A stretch of 64,000 nt of DNA from Flavobacteriales bacterium (lineage in GTDB: Bacteria; Bacteroidota; Bacteroidia; Flavobacteriales_F; PHOS-HE28), in contig JADJCS010000005.1 in assembly GCA_016703105.1 (NCBI GenBank), positions 124,001 through 188,000 of the forward strand. The letters are read 5' to 3'. The notes under the pieces were generated by a model. The model did not search any database, was not told the DNA's origin, and was given only the letters and a program-made list of their open reading frames with translations. Below, piece after piece: positions 52,459 through 61,687 of this stretch. Position 1 is the stretch's first letter; each line of letters opens with the position of its first letter. A program made the translations under genes and the position numbers.

Positions 52459-53606
52459 CCATGACCTGTATGAAAACCTTCCTAGCCCTCAGCAGCTTCA
52501 CCCTCCTCGCCGCATGTGGCGGTGGCATCGGCGGCCGCGAAGTGGAACTCGCGATCGATGGCGCTGCGGGTCGAACCGTGTATTTCGATCGGTTCGAGAA
52601 CAACAAAGCCATCCATGTGGATTCGGTGGAACTGGGGGCCAACGGCGAGGGCACGCTCCACGTACCCTCCCTACCGCTGGATTTCTACCGCATTTCCCTC
52701 GATGAGCGCGATGCGCTGATCGTCGCGCTGGACAGCGCCGAATCACTACGCGTGAAAGCCGTTGCCGGCAGCCTCAGCAAACCCACGGAACTCACGGGAT
52801 CGGCGCACACGGTTGACCTACATGCGTTCTACACCGACGCGACCCGCTTTGAAGAGGAGATGGCGGGTCTGCGGGAGAAAATGGCGCAAGGCACCGGCGA
52901 CAGCACCACGATCGATGGTCTGAACAAGGCGAGCAGCGCATATTACCAACTGTGCAAGGACTTCATCGCGGCGCACCCGGGATCGCCCGCGCAGTTGAGC
53001 GCAGTGAGCAAGTTGAACATGCAACAGGACATGGATACGTACAAACAGGTCCGTGATCAATTGCGCGGCACCATGGCGCGTTCCGGGTTCTTCGCCTCTT
53101 TCCGCGACCAAGTGGACCGCATGGAAAAGCAAGCGGAGGCGATGAAACAGCAGGAGTCCGAAATGAAACGGCTGAGCAACCTGATCCCCGTGGGCAGCAT
53201 GGCACCGGAGATCGCCCAAGAAACCCCAGAGGGCAAAGTGGTGAAGTTGAGCGACCTGCGCGGCAAGGTGGTCCTGATCGATTTCTGGGCCAGCTGGTGC
53301 AAACCCTGCCGTATGGAGAACCCCAATGTCAAGATCGTCTACGACCGCTACCGCAGCAAAGGCTTCGAGATCCTCGGCGTGAGCTTGGACCGTACCAAGG
53401 ATGCTTGGACGGCGGCCATCAAGCAGGACGGCCTGCCGTGGAAACATGTGAGCGACCTTGGCTTCTGGAACAATGCCGCAGCGCAGGAGTATGGTGTGAG
53501 CAGCATCCCGTTCACCGTGTTGGTGGATAAGGACGGCAAGGTGATCGACAAGAACCTGCGTGGCCAGATGCTCGATCGGAAGCTCGCCGAACTCTTCGGA
53601 AGCTGA
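52455..53606 (+). CDS. TlpA-like thiol-disulfide lipoprotein with DUF4369
   Basis: A 383-residue envelope protein. The N-terminus has lipobox LLAAC (C21; an alternative ATG at 52470 removes five residues). Residues ~25-115 resemble the DUF4369 beta domain (VYFDRFENNKAIHVDSVEL, DFYRISLDERDALIV), followed by a helical linker and a thioredoxin-fold AhpC/TSA-Redoxin domain from ~240 with the redox motif WCKPC (C282, C285), SSIPFTVLVDKDG and a C-terminal helix. It probably reduces or isomerises periplasmic disulfides. Confidence 0.9.
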
Positions 53607-53715
53607 GCCCCGCGTGCGCTCGGGCCGCCGCCACACGATCCTCCACGGCGGCTACCTTTCCCGTTGTCATTGCCTCAGCGTGTATCCTTGGTCGTGCCAT
53701 GACCACCCAGTCCAC

Positions 53716-56142
53716 ATGATGCGGTCGCTCGGTGCCCTGCTGCTGCTGCCCAGCGCGGTATGTGCACAACCGTACTTCCAACAGCATGTCGCGTACACGA
53801 TCGACGTGCGTCTGGACGACAGCACCCATGTGCTGCGCGGGCTGGAAGAGTTCATATACACGAACAACAGTACGGTGACGCTGGACACCATCCACCTGCA
53901 CCTGTGGCCCAATGCCTACCGGGACCACCGCAGCGCGCTGTGCAAGCAACTGGACGCCCAGAACGAGCTGGACCTTCATTTCGCGAAACAGGAAGAGCGT
54001 GGCCACATCGACAGTCTCGCTTTTTCCGACACCCAAGGTCCGCTCACTTGGGGCTACGATCACGTCCATCCCGATATCGGCTGGCTGCTACTTCGCACAC
54101 CCTTGGCGCCGGGCCAGAAGGTCACCATCCGCACACCTTTTCGTGTGAAGATCCCCGATGGCCGCTTCTCCCGGCTGGGCCATACCGATCAAGCCTATTA
54201 CATCACGCAGTGGTACCCCAAGCCGGCCGTGTTCGATGCGCAGGGCTGGCATGCGATGCCCTACCTCACGCTCGGCGAGTTCTACAGCGAGTTCGGATCG
54301 TTCGACGTGTCCATCACGCTTCCAGCGAACTATGTCGTGGGGGCCACCGGCGAGTTGCAGAACCCCGAGGAACGCGCATGGATGGATTCGCTCTCCGCTC
54401 GTCCGCTGTCCATGAGTATTTCGAAAGGCCGTGATCCGTTCCCGCCTTCCGACCCGACCACAAAGACCATCCGCTTCAAGCAGGACAGCGTCCACGACTT
54501 CGCCTGGTTCGCCGACAAACGCTTCCAGGTGCGCAAGAGCAGCATCGCCCTTCCGCGCAGCGGCAACACCGTCACTACCTGGGCGCTCTTCACCCCGAAG
54601 AACGCAGCGCTCTGGGACAAAGCTGTGAACTACGTGAGCGAAAGCGTGCGCCTTTACAGCCAATGGGTGGGCGACTATCCCTACAGAGCCTGCACCGCCG
54701 TGGATGGAACGATCAGCGCCGGTGGCGGGATGGAGTATCCCATGATCACCATCATCGGGAACATGGACAACGCACAGGCCCTGGACGAAGTGATCGCGCA
54801 CGAGGTAGGCCACAACTGGTTCTACGGCCTGCTCGGCAGCAACGAGCGCGACCATGCGTGGATGGATGAAGGCGTGAACAGTTTCGTGGAGCTGCGCTAC
54901 ATGCGGGAACGTTACCCGGACGGCAGTGGCGGCATTCTGCCCGGCGCGCTCAGCAGGCTTTTACCAAAACGCGCATTGGACCATCGGTTCATTCCCGAAG
55001 CGACCTACCGCCTGAACGCGCGGCGGAACCTGGACCAGAGGGTCGAACAGCCCTCGGCCGGTTTCACAGCACTGAACTATGGCGCGATGGTGTACAGTAA
55101 GTCCACGTTGGTGTTCGACCATCTCTTCGCCTACCTCGGCGAAGAAGTGTTCGATCGCTGCATGCAGGCCTACTTCCGCGAATGGCACCACAAGCACCCC
55201 GGGCCGCAGGATATGCGTGCGGTGTTCGAACGCGAAAGCGGCAAGGACCTCGGTTGGCTGTTCGAGGAACTGATCACCACGGACCATAAGATCGACGTGC
55301 GCGCGGTGAAGCTGAAGGACGGCCTCTTGACGCACCGCACCCGCGCGGACCATCCCATCCCGTTCCCGGTTACGGGTTGGAACGGAAAAGACTCGCTGGG
55401 TACGGTGTGGAGCGATGGCGCGAAAGGAAAAGGGAGCACCGCATTGCCGTGGCCCAATGCGAGCCTGATCAAGATCGATGCGGTACACCGTTCGCTCGAC
55501 ATCGACCGGCGCAACAACCTGGTGCGCGACCGCACTTTCCTTCCACGCGCTCCCCGAACCAGCCTCAGACCCTTGTTGGGCATTACGGACGAGCGGCGCA
55601 GCTGGTACTGGGCACCCGCCTTGGCTTACAATGCGCACGATGGCTTCATGGCGGGGCTCGCGGTGTACAACACGACGTTCCCGTCCCAACCATTCGAATG
55701 GGTCGTGGCACCGCTCTATGGCTTTGCGAGCGAAAGGCCGGTGGGTGGCGCACGTCTCATGTTCCACCACGATCGGCTGCGCGGGTCCTTTCTGGAGAAC
55801 TTCCACATCGGGGTCGCGGCCAATAGCGCTTCTCTTGCCACAGAAGAGCCGTTCGAGCGCTATTTCCTCCGCGTGGTACCCCAAGTGAGGTTCGACATCC
55901 GCAACGTCGCGCTAGGGCCCACCGCCACTCGCAGCTTACGCGGCACCGTGCTGCAGGAACACCGAGAGGCACCCAAGGCGACAGCCTGTTGGATCACCTT
56001 CACCGGAGAACATCTACCACGAGGTCAGCTACAACTTGGACCACCGTTCCGGCCTGATACCTTCCTCGGTGAAGCTGGACCTACAGCACCACAACGCCTT
56101 CACCAGGCTCGCCCTGGATGCCCGTCAAGCCTTCGTCTATGA
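53716..56142 (+). CDS. M1-family metallopeptidase, main portion (frameshifted C-terminus)
   Basis: Secreted aminopeptidase-like protein with signal peptide (LGALLLLPSAVCAQ). The N-terminal M1 beta-saddle (YTIDVRLDDSTHVLRGLEEFIYTNNS) is followed by the zinc site HEVGHNWFYG (H362, E363, H366) and third ligand E385 in MDEGVN, exactly HExxH-x18-E. GGGMEYPMI corresponds to the GxMEN-like exopeptidase block. After ~residue 750 a beta-barrel-like domain continues in other frames (see the next entry); the sequence from ~55977 to 56142 is out of frame. The inferred gene is 53716-56682. The frame is open to 53560, but MMRSLG gives the signal peptide. Confidence 0.88.
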   Translation: MMRSLGALLLLPSAVCAQPYFQQHVAYTIDVRLDDSTHVLRGLEEFIYTNNSTVTLDTIHLHLWPNAYRDHRSALCKQLDAQNELDLHFAKQEERGHIDSLAFSDTQGPLTWGYDHVHPDIGWLLLRTPLAPGQKVTIRTPFRVKIPDGRFSRLGHTDQAYYITQWYPKPAVFDAQGWHAMPYLTLGEFYSEFGSFDVSITLPANYVVGATGELQNPEERAWMDSLSARPLSMSISKGRDPFPPSDPTTKTIRFKQDSVHDFAWFADKRFQVRKSSIALPRSGNTVTTWALFTPKNAALWDKAVNYVSESVRLYSQWVGDYPYRACTAVDGTISAGGGMEYPMITIIGNMDNAQALDEVIAHEVGHNWFYGLLGSNERDHAWMDEGVNSFVELRYMRERYPDGSGGILPGALSRLLPKRALDHRFIPEATYRLNARRNLDQRVEQPSAGFTALNYGAMVYSKSTLVFDHLFAYLGEEVFDRCMQAYFREWHHKHPGPQDMRAVFERESGKDLGWLFEELITTDHKIDVRAVKLKDGLLTHRTRADHPIPFPVTGWNGKDSLGTVWSDGAKGKGSTALPWPNASLIKIDAVHRSLDIDRRNNLVRDRTFLPRAPRTSLRPLLGITDERRSWYWAPALAYNAHDGFMAGLAVYNTTFPSQPFEWVVAPLYGFASERPVGGARLMFHHDRLRGSFLENFHIGVAANSASLATEEPFERYFLRVVPQVRFDIRNVALGPTATRSLRGTVLQEHREAPKATACWITFTGEHLPRGQLQLGPPFRPDTFLGEAGPTAPQRLHQARPGCPSSLRL

Positions 56143-56682
56143 TCGCAAGCACCACCGTGTGAGCGTTCGTCTCTTCGCCGGTCAGTTCCTCCGTAGGGAC
56201 GAAGCGTTGATGCGGAACCAGATGGGCTGGCGCCTACATTGGGGTTCATCGGACATGATGTTCGATCACTTCTTCATGGAGCGGCAGGATGTAGGACGCA
56301 TCACGGCTCAGCAAATGGCCAAGGACCAAGGCGCTTTCAAGACCCCCAACTCACAGGGGTACATCCGATACCTGGATGATCTCCTCAACACCGAAGCCGA
56401 TGTCCCGTTCGGTCTGCCTCTGATGCTCTTCGCCAGTGCTGGTGCCGCACCTTATGAAGGTCGCCGCCACCGGAAGGACGCACTTGGCACTTATGCCGAA
56501 GCTGGGTTTCGGCCTCCCCCTCATCAGGGACATCGCCGAGGTCTGGGTGCCGCTCGCGGTCTCCAAGGAGATCGGGGACCAGCATGAACTGAACAACATC
56601 GCACTTTAAGGAACGCATCCGCTTCGTGCTGGCTTTGGAAAAGATCGATCCGACGAAGCTCTTGCGGAATATCCGCCCATGA
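56036..56682 (+). pseudogene. M1-family metallopeptidase, frame-broken C-terminal portion
   Basis: The frame 56036-56587 continues the peptidase (VSYNLDHRSGLIPSSVKLDLQ, FTRLALDARQAF, GQFLRRDEALMRNQMGW). Earlier in that frame ENIYHEVSYN is readable, so two lost bases (near 55977 and 56013) explain the first switch. An extra T at 56507-56509 moves the rest to GLPLIRDIAEVWVPLAVSKEIGD, and a lost T near 56605 to FKERIRFVLALEKIDPTKLLR, which ends at the TGA overlapping the lpxH ATG. The restored C-terminus is plausible throughout. Confidence 0.75.
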
Positions 56683-57509
56683 CGAGCATAGAGCGACCTT
56701 CGCCACGAATGCAAACCGGCAAGCGCATCTACCTCCTCTCCGACTTCCACCTGGGAGCGCCGGACGCCGCGAGCAGCTTGCAGCGTGAGAAGCGTATCGT
56801 AGCCTTTCTCGACGAGGCCGCGAAGGACGCCGAAGAGATCCTCCTGCTGGGTGACCTGTTCGATTTCTGGTTCGAATACAAGCGCGCCGTGCCGCGCGGG
56901 CATGTGCGCCTGCTCGGCAAGTTGGCTGAGATCGCCGATCGCGGGATCCCGTTGCACCTGTTCATCGGCAACCACGACATGTGGATCTTCGACTACGTGC
57001 CTTCCGAAGTGGGCCTTACGGTGCATCGCGAACCGGCGGTGCGCACTTGGATGAGCAAAACTTTCTTGATCGGCCATGGCGACGGTCTGGGGCCGGGTGA
57101 CCACGGCTACAAGTTCATGAAGCAGGTGTTCCGCAACCCGGTGTGCCAGTGGTTGTTCGCACGGCTGCACCCCAACTTCGGCCTGTGGTTGGGCGATTTC
57201 TGGAGCGGGCGCAGCCGCTTGAAGAGCTACGAGAACGATCGGAAGTGGCTCGGCACCGACAAGGAGTGGCTGGTGCAGTATTGCCGCGAAGAGCTGAAGA
57301 AGACGCACTACGACTACCTCCTCTTCGGCCACCGGCACCTGCCTGTGGATCTTGAAGTTGCGCCGGGAAGCCGCTACATCAACCTGGGCGATTGGATCAC
57401 CTGGTTCACCTATGCCGTATTCGACGGCACCGATCTGAAATTGATGAAGCGCACCAGCGATGGTCCGCTGAACGGTGATGTGCGGATCTCCGGAGGGCCG
57501 GCGGTGTGA
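56679..57509 (+). CDS. UDP-2,3-diacylglucosamine diphosphatase (LpxH-like metallophosphoesterase)
   Basis: A 276-residue calcineurin-like phosphoesterase with all metal motifs: SDFHLG (D22, H24), GDLFDFWFEY, FIGNHDMW, LIGHGDGLG and LFGHRHLP. The GDLFDFWFEYK block and overall length match the LpxH branch, which cleaves UDP-diacylglucosamine to lipid X in lipid A synthesis, in keeping with lpxK nearby. ATG 56679 overlaps the restored stop of the peptidase gene; ATG 56709 is an alternative. Confidence 0.88.
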   Translation: MTSIERPSPRMQTGKRIYLLSDFHLGAPDAASSLQREKRIVAFLDEAAKDAEEILLLGDLFDFWFEYKRAVPRGHVRLLGKLAEIADRGIPLHLFIGNHDMWIFDYVPSEVGLTVHREPAVRTWMSKTFLIGHGDGLGPGDHGYKFMKQVFRNPVCQWLFARLHPNFGLWLGDFWSGRSRLKSYENDRKWLGTDKEWLVQYCREELKKTHYDYLLFGHRHLPVDLEVAPGSRYINLGDWITWFTYAVFDGTDLKLMKRTSDGPLNGDVRISGGPAV

Positions 57510-57510
57510 A

Positions 57511-57579
57511 GGTCGGTTGTTCGTTGTCTGTTGACGGTCGGTAGGAGCGGGATCCACCAACAACTGACCACCGACAACT
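57511..57579. repeat. Degenerate heptamer repeats facing each other between convergent genes
   Basis: On the plus strand, units like GTTGTTC GTTGTCT GTTGACG GTCGGT occupy 57511-57542; on the minus strand, GTTGTCG GTGGTCA GTTGTTG occupies 57579-57554. The two arms can pair imperfectly around a GGAGCGGGATCC centre, so the element may also serve as a bidirectional terminator. It includes the gap stop codon. Confidence 0.5.
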
Positions 57580-58378
57580 ACTTCCCATTTCTACCCAGCA
57601 ACAACACCAGGTCCACCAACCGGCTGGAATAACCCCATTCGTTGTCGTACCAACCCATCACTTTCACGGAGGTGCCCACTACACTGGTGAGCAGCGCATC
57701 GAAGATGCAGCTGTGCGGATCGCCGACGATGTCCACGCTCACGATGGGATCCTCGGTGTAGCGCAAGATCCCTTTCCACTTTCCCTCGGCCATTTCCTTG
57801 AACCGCGCGTTGATGGCCTCTACATCGGCCACGCGGCGAACGTGGCAGGTGATGTCCGTGATGGAGCCGTCGGGCACCGGCACTCGGATGCCGCATCCAC
57901 CAAGTCGGCCTTCGAGCTCCGGGAATATCCGGGTGATGGCCTTGGCGGCCCCGGTGCTCGTTGGCACCATGGAGACGGCCGCCGCTCGGGCCCGTCGCAG
58001 GTCTTTGTGCGGTGCGTCGTGCAAGCGTTGGTCACCGGTATAGCTATGCACCGTAGTGATGTAGCCGCTCTCGATCCCACAGAGCTCGTTCACCACCTGG
58101 ATCATAGGGGCGGCGGAGTTGGTGGTGCAGGAGGCATTGGAGACGAGGGTCTCGGTGCCGTCGAGCAAGTGATCGTTCACTCCGAGCACCACGGTCTTGA
58201 TGTCGGGATCCTTCGCTGGCGCAGAGAGTACCACACGCTTAGCACCTGCTTTGAGGTGCGCGCTCGCCTTCTCCCGCGTCAAGAACAAACCGGTGCTTTC
58301 GATCACCACATCGATCCCAAGCTTGCCCCACGGGAGTCGCAGGATCGCGCTCGGCGAAGGCTCGGACCGGACGCCCAT
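57578..58378 (-). CDS. gap: Glyceraldehyde-3-phosphate dehydrogenase, C-terminal fragment (frameshifted)
   Basis: Carries most of the enzyme: LGIDVVIESTGLF, VLSAPAKD, the catalytic SNASCTTN (about C156 of the restored protein), HSYTGDQRLHDAPHKDLRRARAAA with the base histidine, PTSTGAAKA, VPVPDGSITD and WYDNEWGYSSRLVDLV. The first ~13 codons from the ATG at 58378 are out of frame; genuine sequence starts near 58335 and joins the 58239-58595 fragment after removal of one base. The restored gene is 57578-58595, 338 residues. It catalyses the NAD-dependent phosphorylating step of glycolysis. Confidence 0.93.
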   Translation of the reverse strand: MGVRSEPSPSAILRLPWGKLGIDVVIESTGLFLTREKASAHLKAGAKRVVLSAPAKDPDIKTVVLGVNDHLLDGTETLVSNASCTTNSAAPMIQVVNELCGIESGYITTVHSYTGDQRLHDAPHKDLRRARAAAVSMVPTSTGAAKAITRIFPELEGRLGGCGIRVPVPDGSITDITCHVRRVADVEAINARFKEMAEGKWKGILRYTEDPIVSVDIVGDPHSCIFDALLTSVVGTSVKVMGWYDNEWGYSSRLVDLVLLLGRNGK

Positions 58379-58595
58379 TGAAGTACAAGTGGTCGGCGTC
58401 GTGCGACACCTCACCGCGGAACGGTCCATGTATGGAGTCGTACTTGAACAAGTGAGCGAGGGTGAGGTTATCGGTGAGGTCGTTCACCGCCACCAGATCC
58501 ACGTCCTTCCTGGCGAGAAGAATGCGTGCGGTCATGCGGCCTATGCGGCCGAACCCATTGATCGCTACACGGAGCGGCGTCCCAGTTTCGTTCAT
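58239..58595 (-). CDS. gap: Glyceraldehyde-3-phosphate dehydrogenase, N-terminal fragment (frameshifted)
   Basis: Starts MNETGTPLRVAINGFGRIGR, the NAD-binding fold of GAPDH, followed by VDLVAVNDLTDNLTLAHLFKYDS and RPVRAFAERDPA. Residues after about 86 are out of frame; the continuation PWGKLGIDVV is in the frame of 57578-58378. The indel lies near 58330-58340. ATG 58595 is used; the frame is open eight codons further. Confidence 0.93.
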   Translation of the reverse strand: MNETGTPLRVAINGFGRIGRMTARILLARKDVDLVAVNDLTDNLTLAHLFKYDSIHGPFRGEVSHDADHLYFNGRPVRAFAERDPATPVGQAWDRCGDRKHRFVLDAGEGERAPQSRC

Positions 58596-58626
58596 CGATA
58601 CGATCAGTTCAGGTGACAAAGAAAGA

Positions 58627-58652
58627 ACCCCGGGCCGATCGCCCGGGGTCCC
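58627..58652 (-). terminator. Rho-independent terminator of the sortilin-like gene
   Basis: ACCCCGGGC / GCCCGGGGT 9-bp stem, read leftward followed by TCTTTCTTTG. It begins about 20 nt after the TGA at 58675-58673, the stop reached when the sortilin-like gene is frame-corrected, which supports that correction. Confidence 0.75.
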
Positions 58653-58710
58653 CCATCTCTTTATTCAGATGCTCAGTACCCGCGCGAGATCACGAACCGG
58701 CCGGTGCGCT

Positions 58711-61551
58711 TCACGCCACCCGCACGCAGTTCCACCACATAGGTGCCGGGGGCAGGTCCTGCACCGGAAGCACCAGTTGTTGCTTGCCGGGGCCGTATGC
58801 CGTAGGACGTTCCGAACGCACCAGTCGACCGTTCAGGTCGTAGATGGAGATGTTCGTCTCCTTCCTTTCGTTCAAGGTGAAGGCGATGGTCGTGGTGATC
58901 GAGGCCGGGTTCGGGAAGATCGTCAGGTCCGAGACCTCTCCCTGCGCGCCGGACCCACCTTGCAGAGGCGCGATGCTCAGGAACTTCTCGGTCCGGAAGG
59001 CCCCCCGCCCATGCGTGCCCGCATAGATCACGCCTTGGTTGGTCACATAGTCGATCTCGTACGGGTTGTTATCCCAGGTGAGGGTTTGTTGGCGGACCTG
59101 GAAGACCGGTACCCGGTCCAGCCCCGTGTTCTCGAAGGTCCATGTGGCGCCATTGTCGTCGCTGGCCATGATCCCATATTCCGTGCCCACCACGTAGCTC
59201 TCGGGATCATCCATGGTGATGATGCCATCATACACCGGCATGCCCTGCAACTCGGCAGGAACGCCCGCCCATACGTTCGTCACGGTGGGGTTGTTCAAGG
59301 TGCTGATGTTGGAAAGGATCCGAACTTTCTGGTTGCCACCGTACTGCCCGAACGTCACCATCAGTCTGTTCGGGTCGTTGGGGTCTGCGCACAGGCCGGT
59401 CACCACCGGGCCGCCTGAGACCAGTGTCCTCTGGGTCAATTGATAGTCCGTACCGATCTGCACGTCGGCTTGATCGAGGCTGTAGGCATTGTTGAAACCC
59501 TCGAGCATGAAGACGCCGCCATCCCGGTTCCCCCAGAACAACCTGTTGCCGTCCGCCGACCATTCCAATACGTTCACGGTGCCCCCAGAATTCATCGTCA
59601 CTCGCCACCATTCCGGTGAGGTCACGAACTGGCAGGCATCCCGTGTTACCCAAACCCCCTGCGCCCCATTGAACCCAACCGCGAACAGGGTCTGTACACG
59701 GTCTTGGAGCCGGAGCGAATCGCCAGGGGCGATCGAGCTCTGTGTGATGGTGTGGTACTGTCGCACCTGGGGCATCTTGCCCACATAGTCGATCAACTGC
59801 CCGAAATGAACGGTATCCGCCGTAGAGTTGTACCAGGTCACGCTGTCCTGGCTGTTATCGTCCTCCCAGTTCTCGTGCAACCGGATGTTGGTGAAGAAAT
59901 CCCCGATCCCGGTGCCATCAATGGCACCTGGGTTCCCGAGAGCGAGCACTCGGGCATCATAGAACCCACCGAAGTTCGTTCCCCCATCCGCCGAGCGGCT
60001 GACCGCCCCAAAGTAGACCGTGGAGAACATGATGTTCGGATCGATCTGCGAGATCTCGCAATCGAAACCATCACCGCTGTTCACCTCAATGGCCTCTTCC
60101 GCGGTGTTACCACCTACCAATGGCAAGTACTGCGTGCCATTATCCTGGGTACCTCCAAGAACTTTGCCCTTGGGGGAATACGCCAACGAATAGAACTGCG
60201 TGATGTTCAGGAAACGGTTGGCCGCGTAGAAGACATCGCCCTGAGTTGGCGTCACGTAGATACCTCCGTCGCAAGCCACGTAGGCATACTGACCATCCGG
60301 AGCGAAGGTGATATCGTGTATATCGGCGTGAACGCAGTTGAAGCAGCCTGGAAAATCGAAGCCCAAAGCCAGTTGGACCGGCTGGGCGTTCAAACTGGTG
60401 GTCCACAGGGTAACACCACCCAACCAGACGCGATCCGGTTGGCCGGGTACGACGGCGATCACGTCGTCATAGTTCCCCTGTGCGTTGTCCCCGAATATGT
60501 CCAATTCCGGGACCCCGTTCGTGCCGAAACCGGCGGGCCAGATCTGGTTCCAGGTGTTGCCCTGATTGGTGGAGGCCCAAACGCCCAACATGCGTCCGCG
60601 GCTGGCCATCATGGCGTACATGTAGATCTTGTCATCGGGCGAAATGGCCACTTCCATCCGCGAGATGCCTGCGGTGGGGAACTGGTTGGTGCCCTGGTTC
60701 AGCGTAGTGAAGTTGGCGCCGAAGTCCTGGCTCAACCAGGCTTGGGAACCGAAATTGGCAATGATGGTCGAACCATCGGAGCTCACATCGAGGGCCTTGC
60801 AGTCTGAACTGGGCAAGTCGCTATCCGTTTCCGTGAACGAACTGTCCGATTCGTCATAGATCCGAAGACCGCCTCCGTATCCGACCCATAAGCGGTTCGG
60901 GTTGGTCGGGTCAGGGATCAGCTTGTTCACCGTGGTCCATGGGTCGTTCTCGTTGAAATTTCCGGCCGGGCCGAAAAGCTGCTGAAAGGTGGCTCCGCCA
61001 TCGATGCTGCGATAGAGACCATCGCCGATGAAACCACTGCCACCCGACGCTGATGCACCCTCGAAAGTGGACCCCGTGCCGACATAAATATGCCCGTTGC
61101 TGAGCAGGGCGATGGATGCGATACAGAGGTTGTCGGCGAACCCACCGATCTTCACCCAGGTATTGGCGCCGTCCAAGGTGTGGTACAGACCTCCGGATAC
61201 TCCACCGGCCCAAAGGGATTGGGTGTTGGCCGGGTCAATAACCACGGCACGGATCCTACCGCCCACATTGTCCGGACCCATCTCGATCCACTCCAGGTTC
61301 ACGGATTTGGGCATGCCAGCCATGGCGGTATTCACCGCCTGGTCCATGCGGCGCTTGTCGTTGGGATCGTACACCCCCGTCGCCACGTTCGCTCGGATGG
61401 CGGCGAGGTATTCGAAAGCCCCATGAATGCTCGCCCCGCCATTGCCCTCATCCCGTGGGATGTAGTGCATCCGGGGTTGCGTTGCGAGGAGAACAGATGC
61501 CGCCGCAGCGACTGGTAAGGCCCACAGGCCCAAACGTGAAACCTTGTTCAT
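58711..61551 (-). CDS. Secreted sortilin-like propeller protein with T9SS sorting domain (frameshifted near the end)
   Basis: A ~946-residue secreted protein. After a short hydrophobic N-terminus (LGLWALPVAAAASVLLA), repeats of the BNR/sortilin type appear: GGLYHTLDGANTWVKIGG, GLYRSIDGGATFQQLFG, WLSQDFGANFTTLNQG, VWASTNQGNTWNQIW and GIMASDDNGATWTFENTG, indicating a VPS10-like beta-propeller. The sorting domain begins LTIFPNPASITTTIAFTLNE. One missing C at 58748-58752 turns the end into PPAPMWWNCVRVA; the corrected end is PPGTYVVELRAGG ... FVISRGY with stop at 58673. TATCTTTG at 61595-61602 (minus strand) is a possible -7 box. Confidence 0.87.
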   Translation of the reverse strand: MNKVSRLGLWALPVAAAASVLLATQPRMHYIPRDEGNGGASIHGAFEYLAAIRANVATGVYDPNDKRRMDQAVNTAMAGMPKSVNLEWIEMGPDNVGGRIRAVVIDPANTQSLWAGGVSGGLYHTLDGANTWVKIGGFADNLCIASIALLSNGHIYVGTGSTFEGASASGGSGFIGDGLYRSIDGGATFQQLFGPAGNFNENDPWTTVNKLIPDPTNPNRLWVGYGGGLRIYDESDSSFTETDSDLPSSDCKALDVSSDGSTIIANFGSQAWLSQDFGANFTTLNQGTNQFPTAGISRMEVAISPDDKIYMYAMMASRGRMLGVWASTNQGNTWNQIWPAGFGTNGVPELDIFGDNAQGNYDDVIAVVPGQPDRVWLGGVTLWTTSLNAQPVQLALGFDFPGCFNCVHADIHDITFAPDGQYAYVACDGGIYVTPTQGDVFYAANRFLNITQFYSLAYSPKGKVLGGTQDNGTQYLPLVGGNTAEEAIEVNSGDGFDCEISQIDPNIMFSTVYFGAVSRSADGGTNFGGFYDARVLALGNPGAIDGTGIGDFFTNIRLHENWEDDNSQDSVTWYNSTADTVHFGQLIDYVGKMPQVRQYHTITQSSIAPGDSLRLQDRVQTLFAVGFNGAQGVWVTRDACQFVTSPEWWRVTMNSGGTVNVLEWSADGNRLFWGNRDGGVFMLEGFNNAYSLDQADVQIGTDYQLTQRTLVSGGPVVTGLCADPNDPNRLMVTFGQYGGNQKVRILSNISTLNNPTVTNVWAGVPAELQGMPVYDGIITMDDPESYVVGTEYGIMASDDNGATWTFENTGLDRVPVFQVRQQTLTWDNNPYEIDYVTNQGVIYAGTHGRGAFRTEKFLSIAPLQGGSGAQGEVSDLTIFPNPASITTTIAFTLNERKETNISIYDLNGRLVRSERPTAYGPGKQQLVLPVQDLPPAPMWWNCVRVA

Positions 61552-61687
61552 GGTGAAGAGTACAGGTCGCAATTGTGTTCGGTACGAAGAAAGTCAAAGA
61601 TAAGCCTCCGTTCAACCTACCCACCTGAAGTGGTCGAACAAGTTGGGCGGCTTCTATACACTTCTGATGACCTTACCGGAACGGTCA

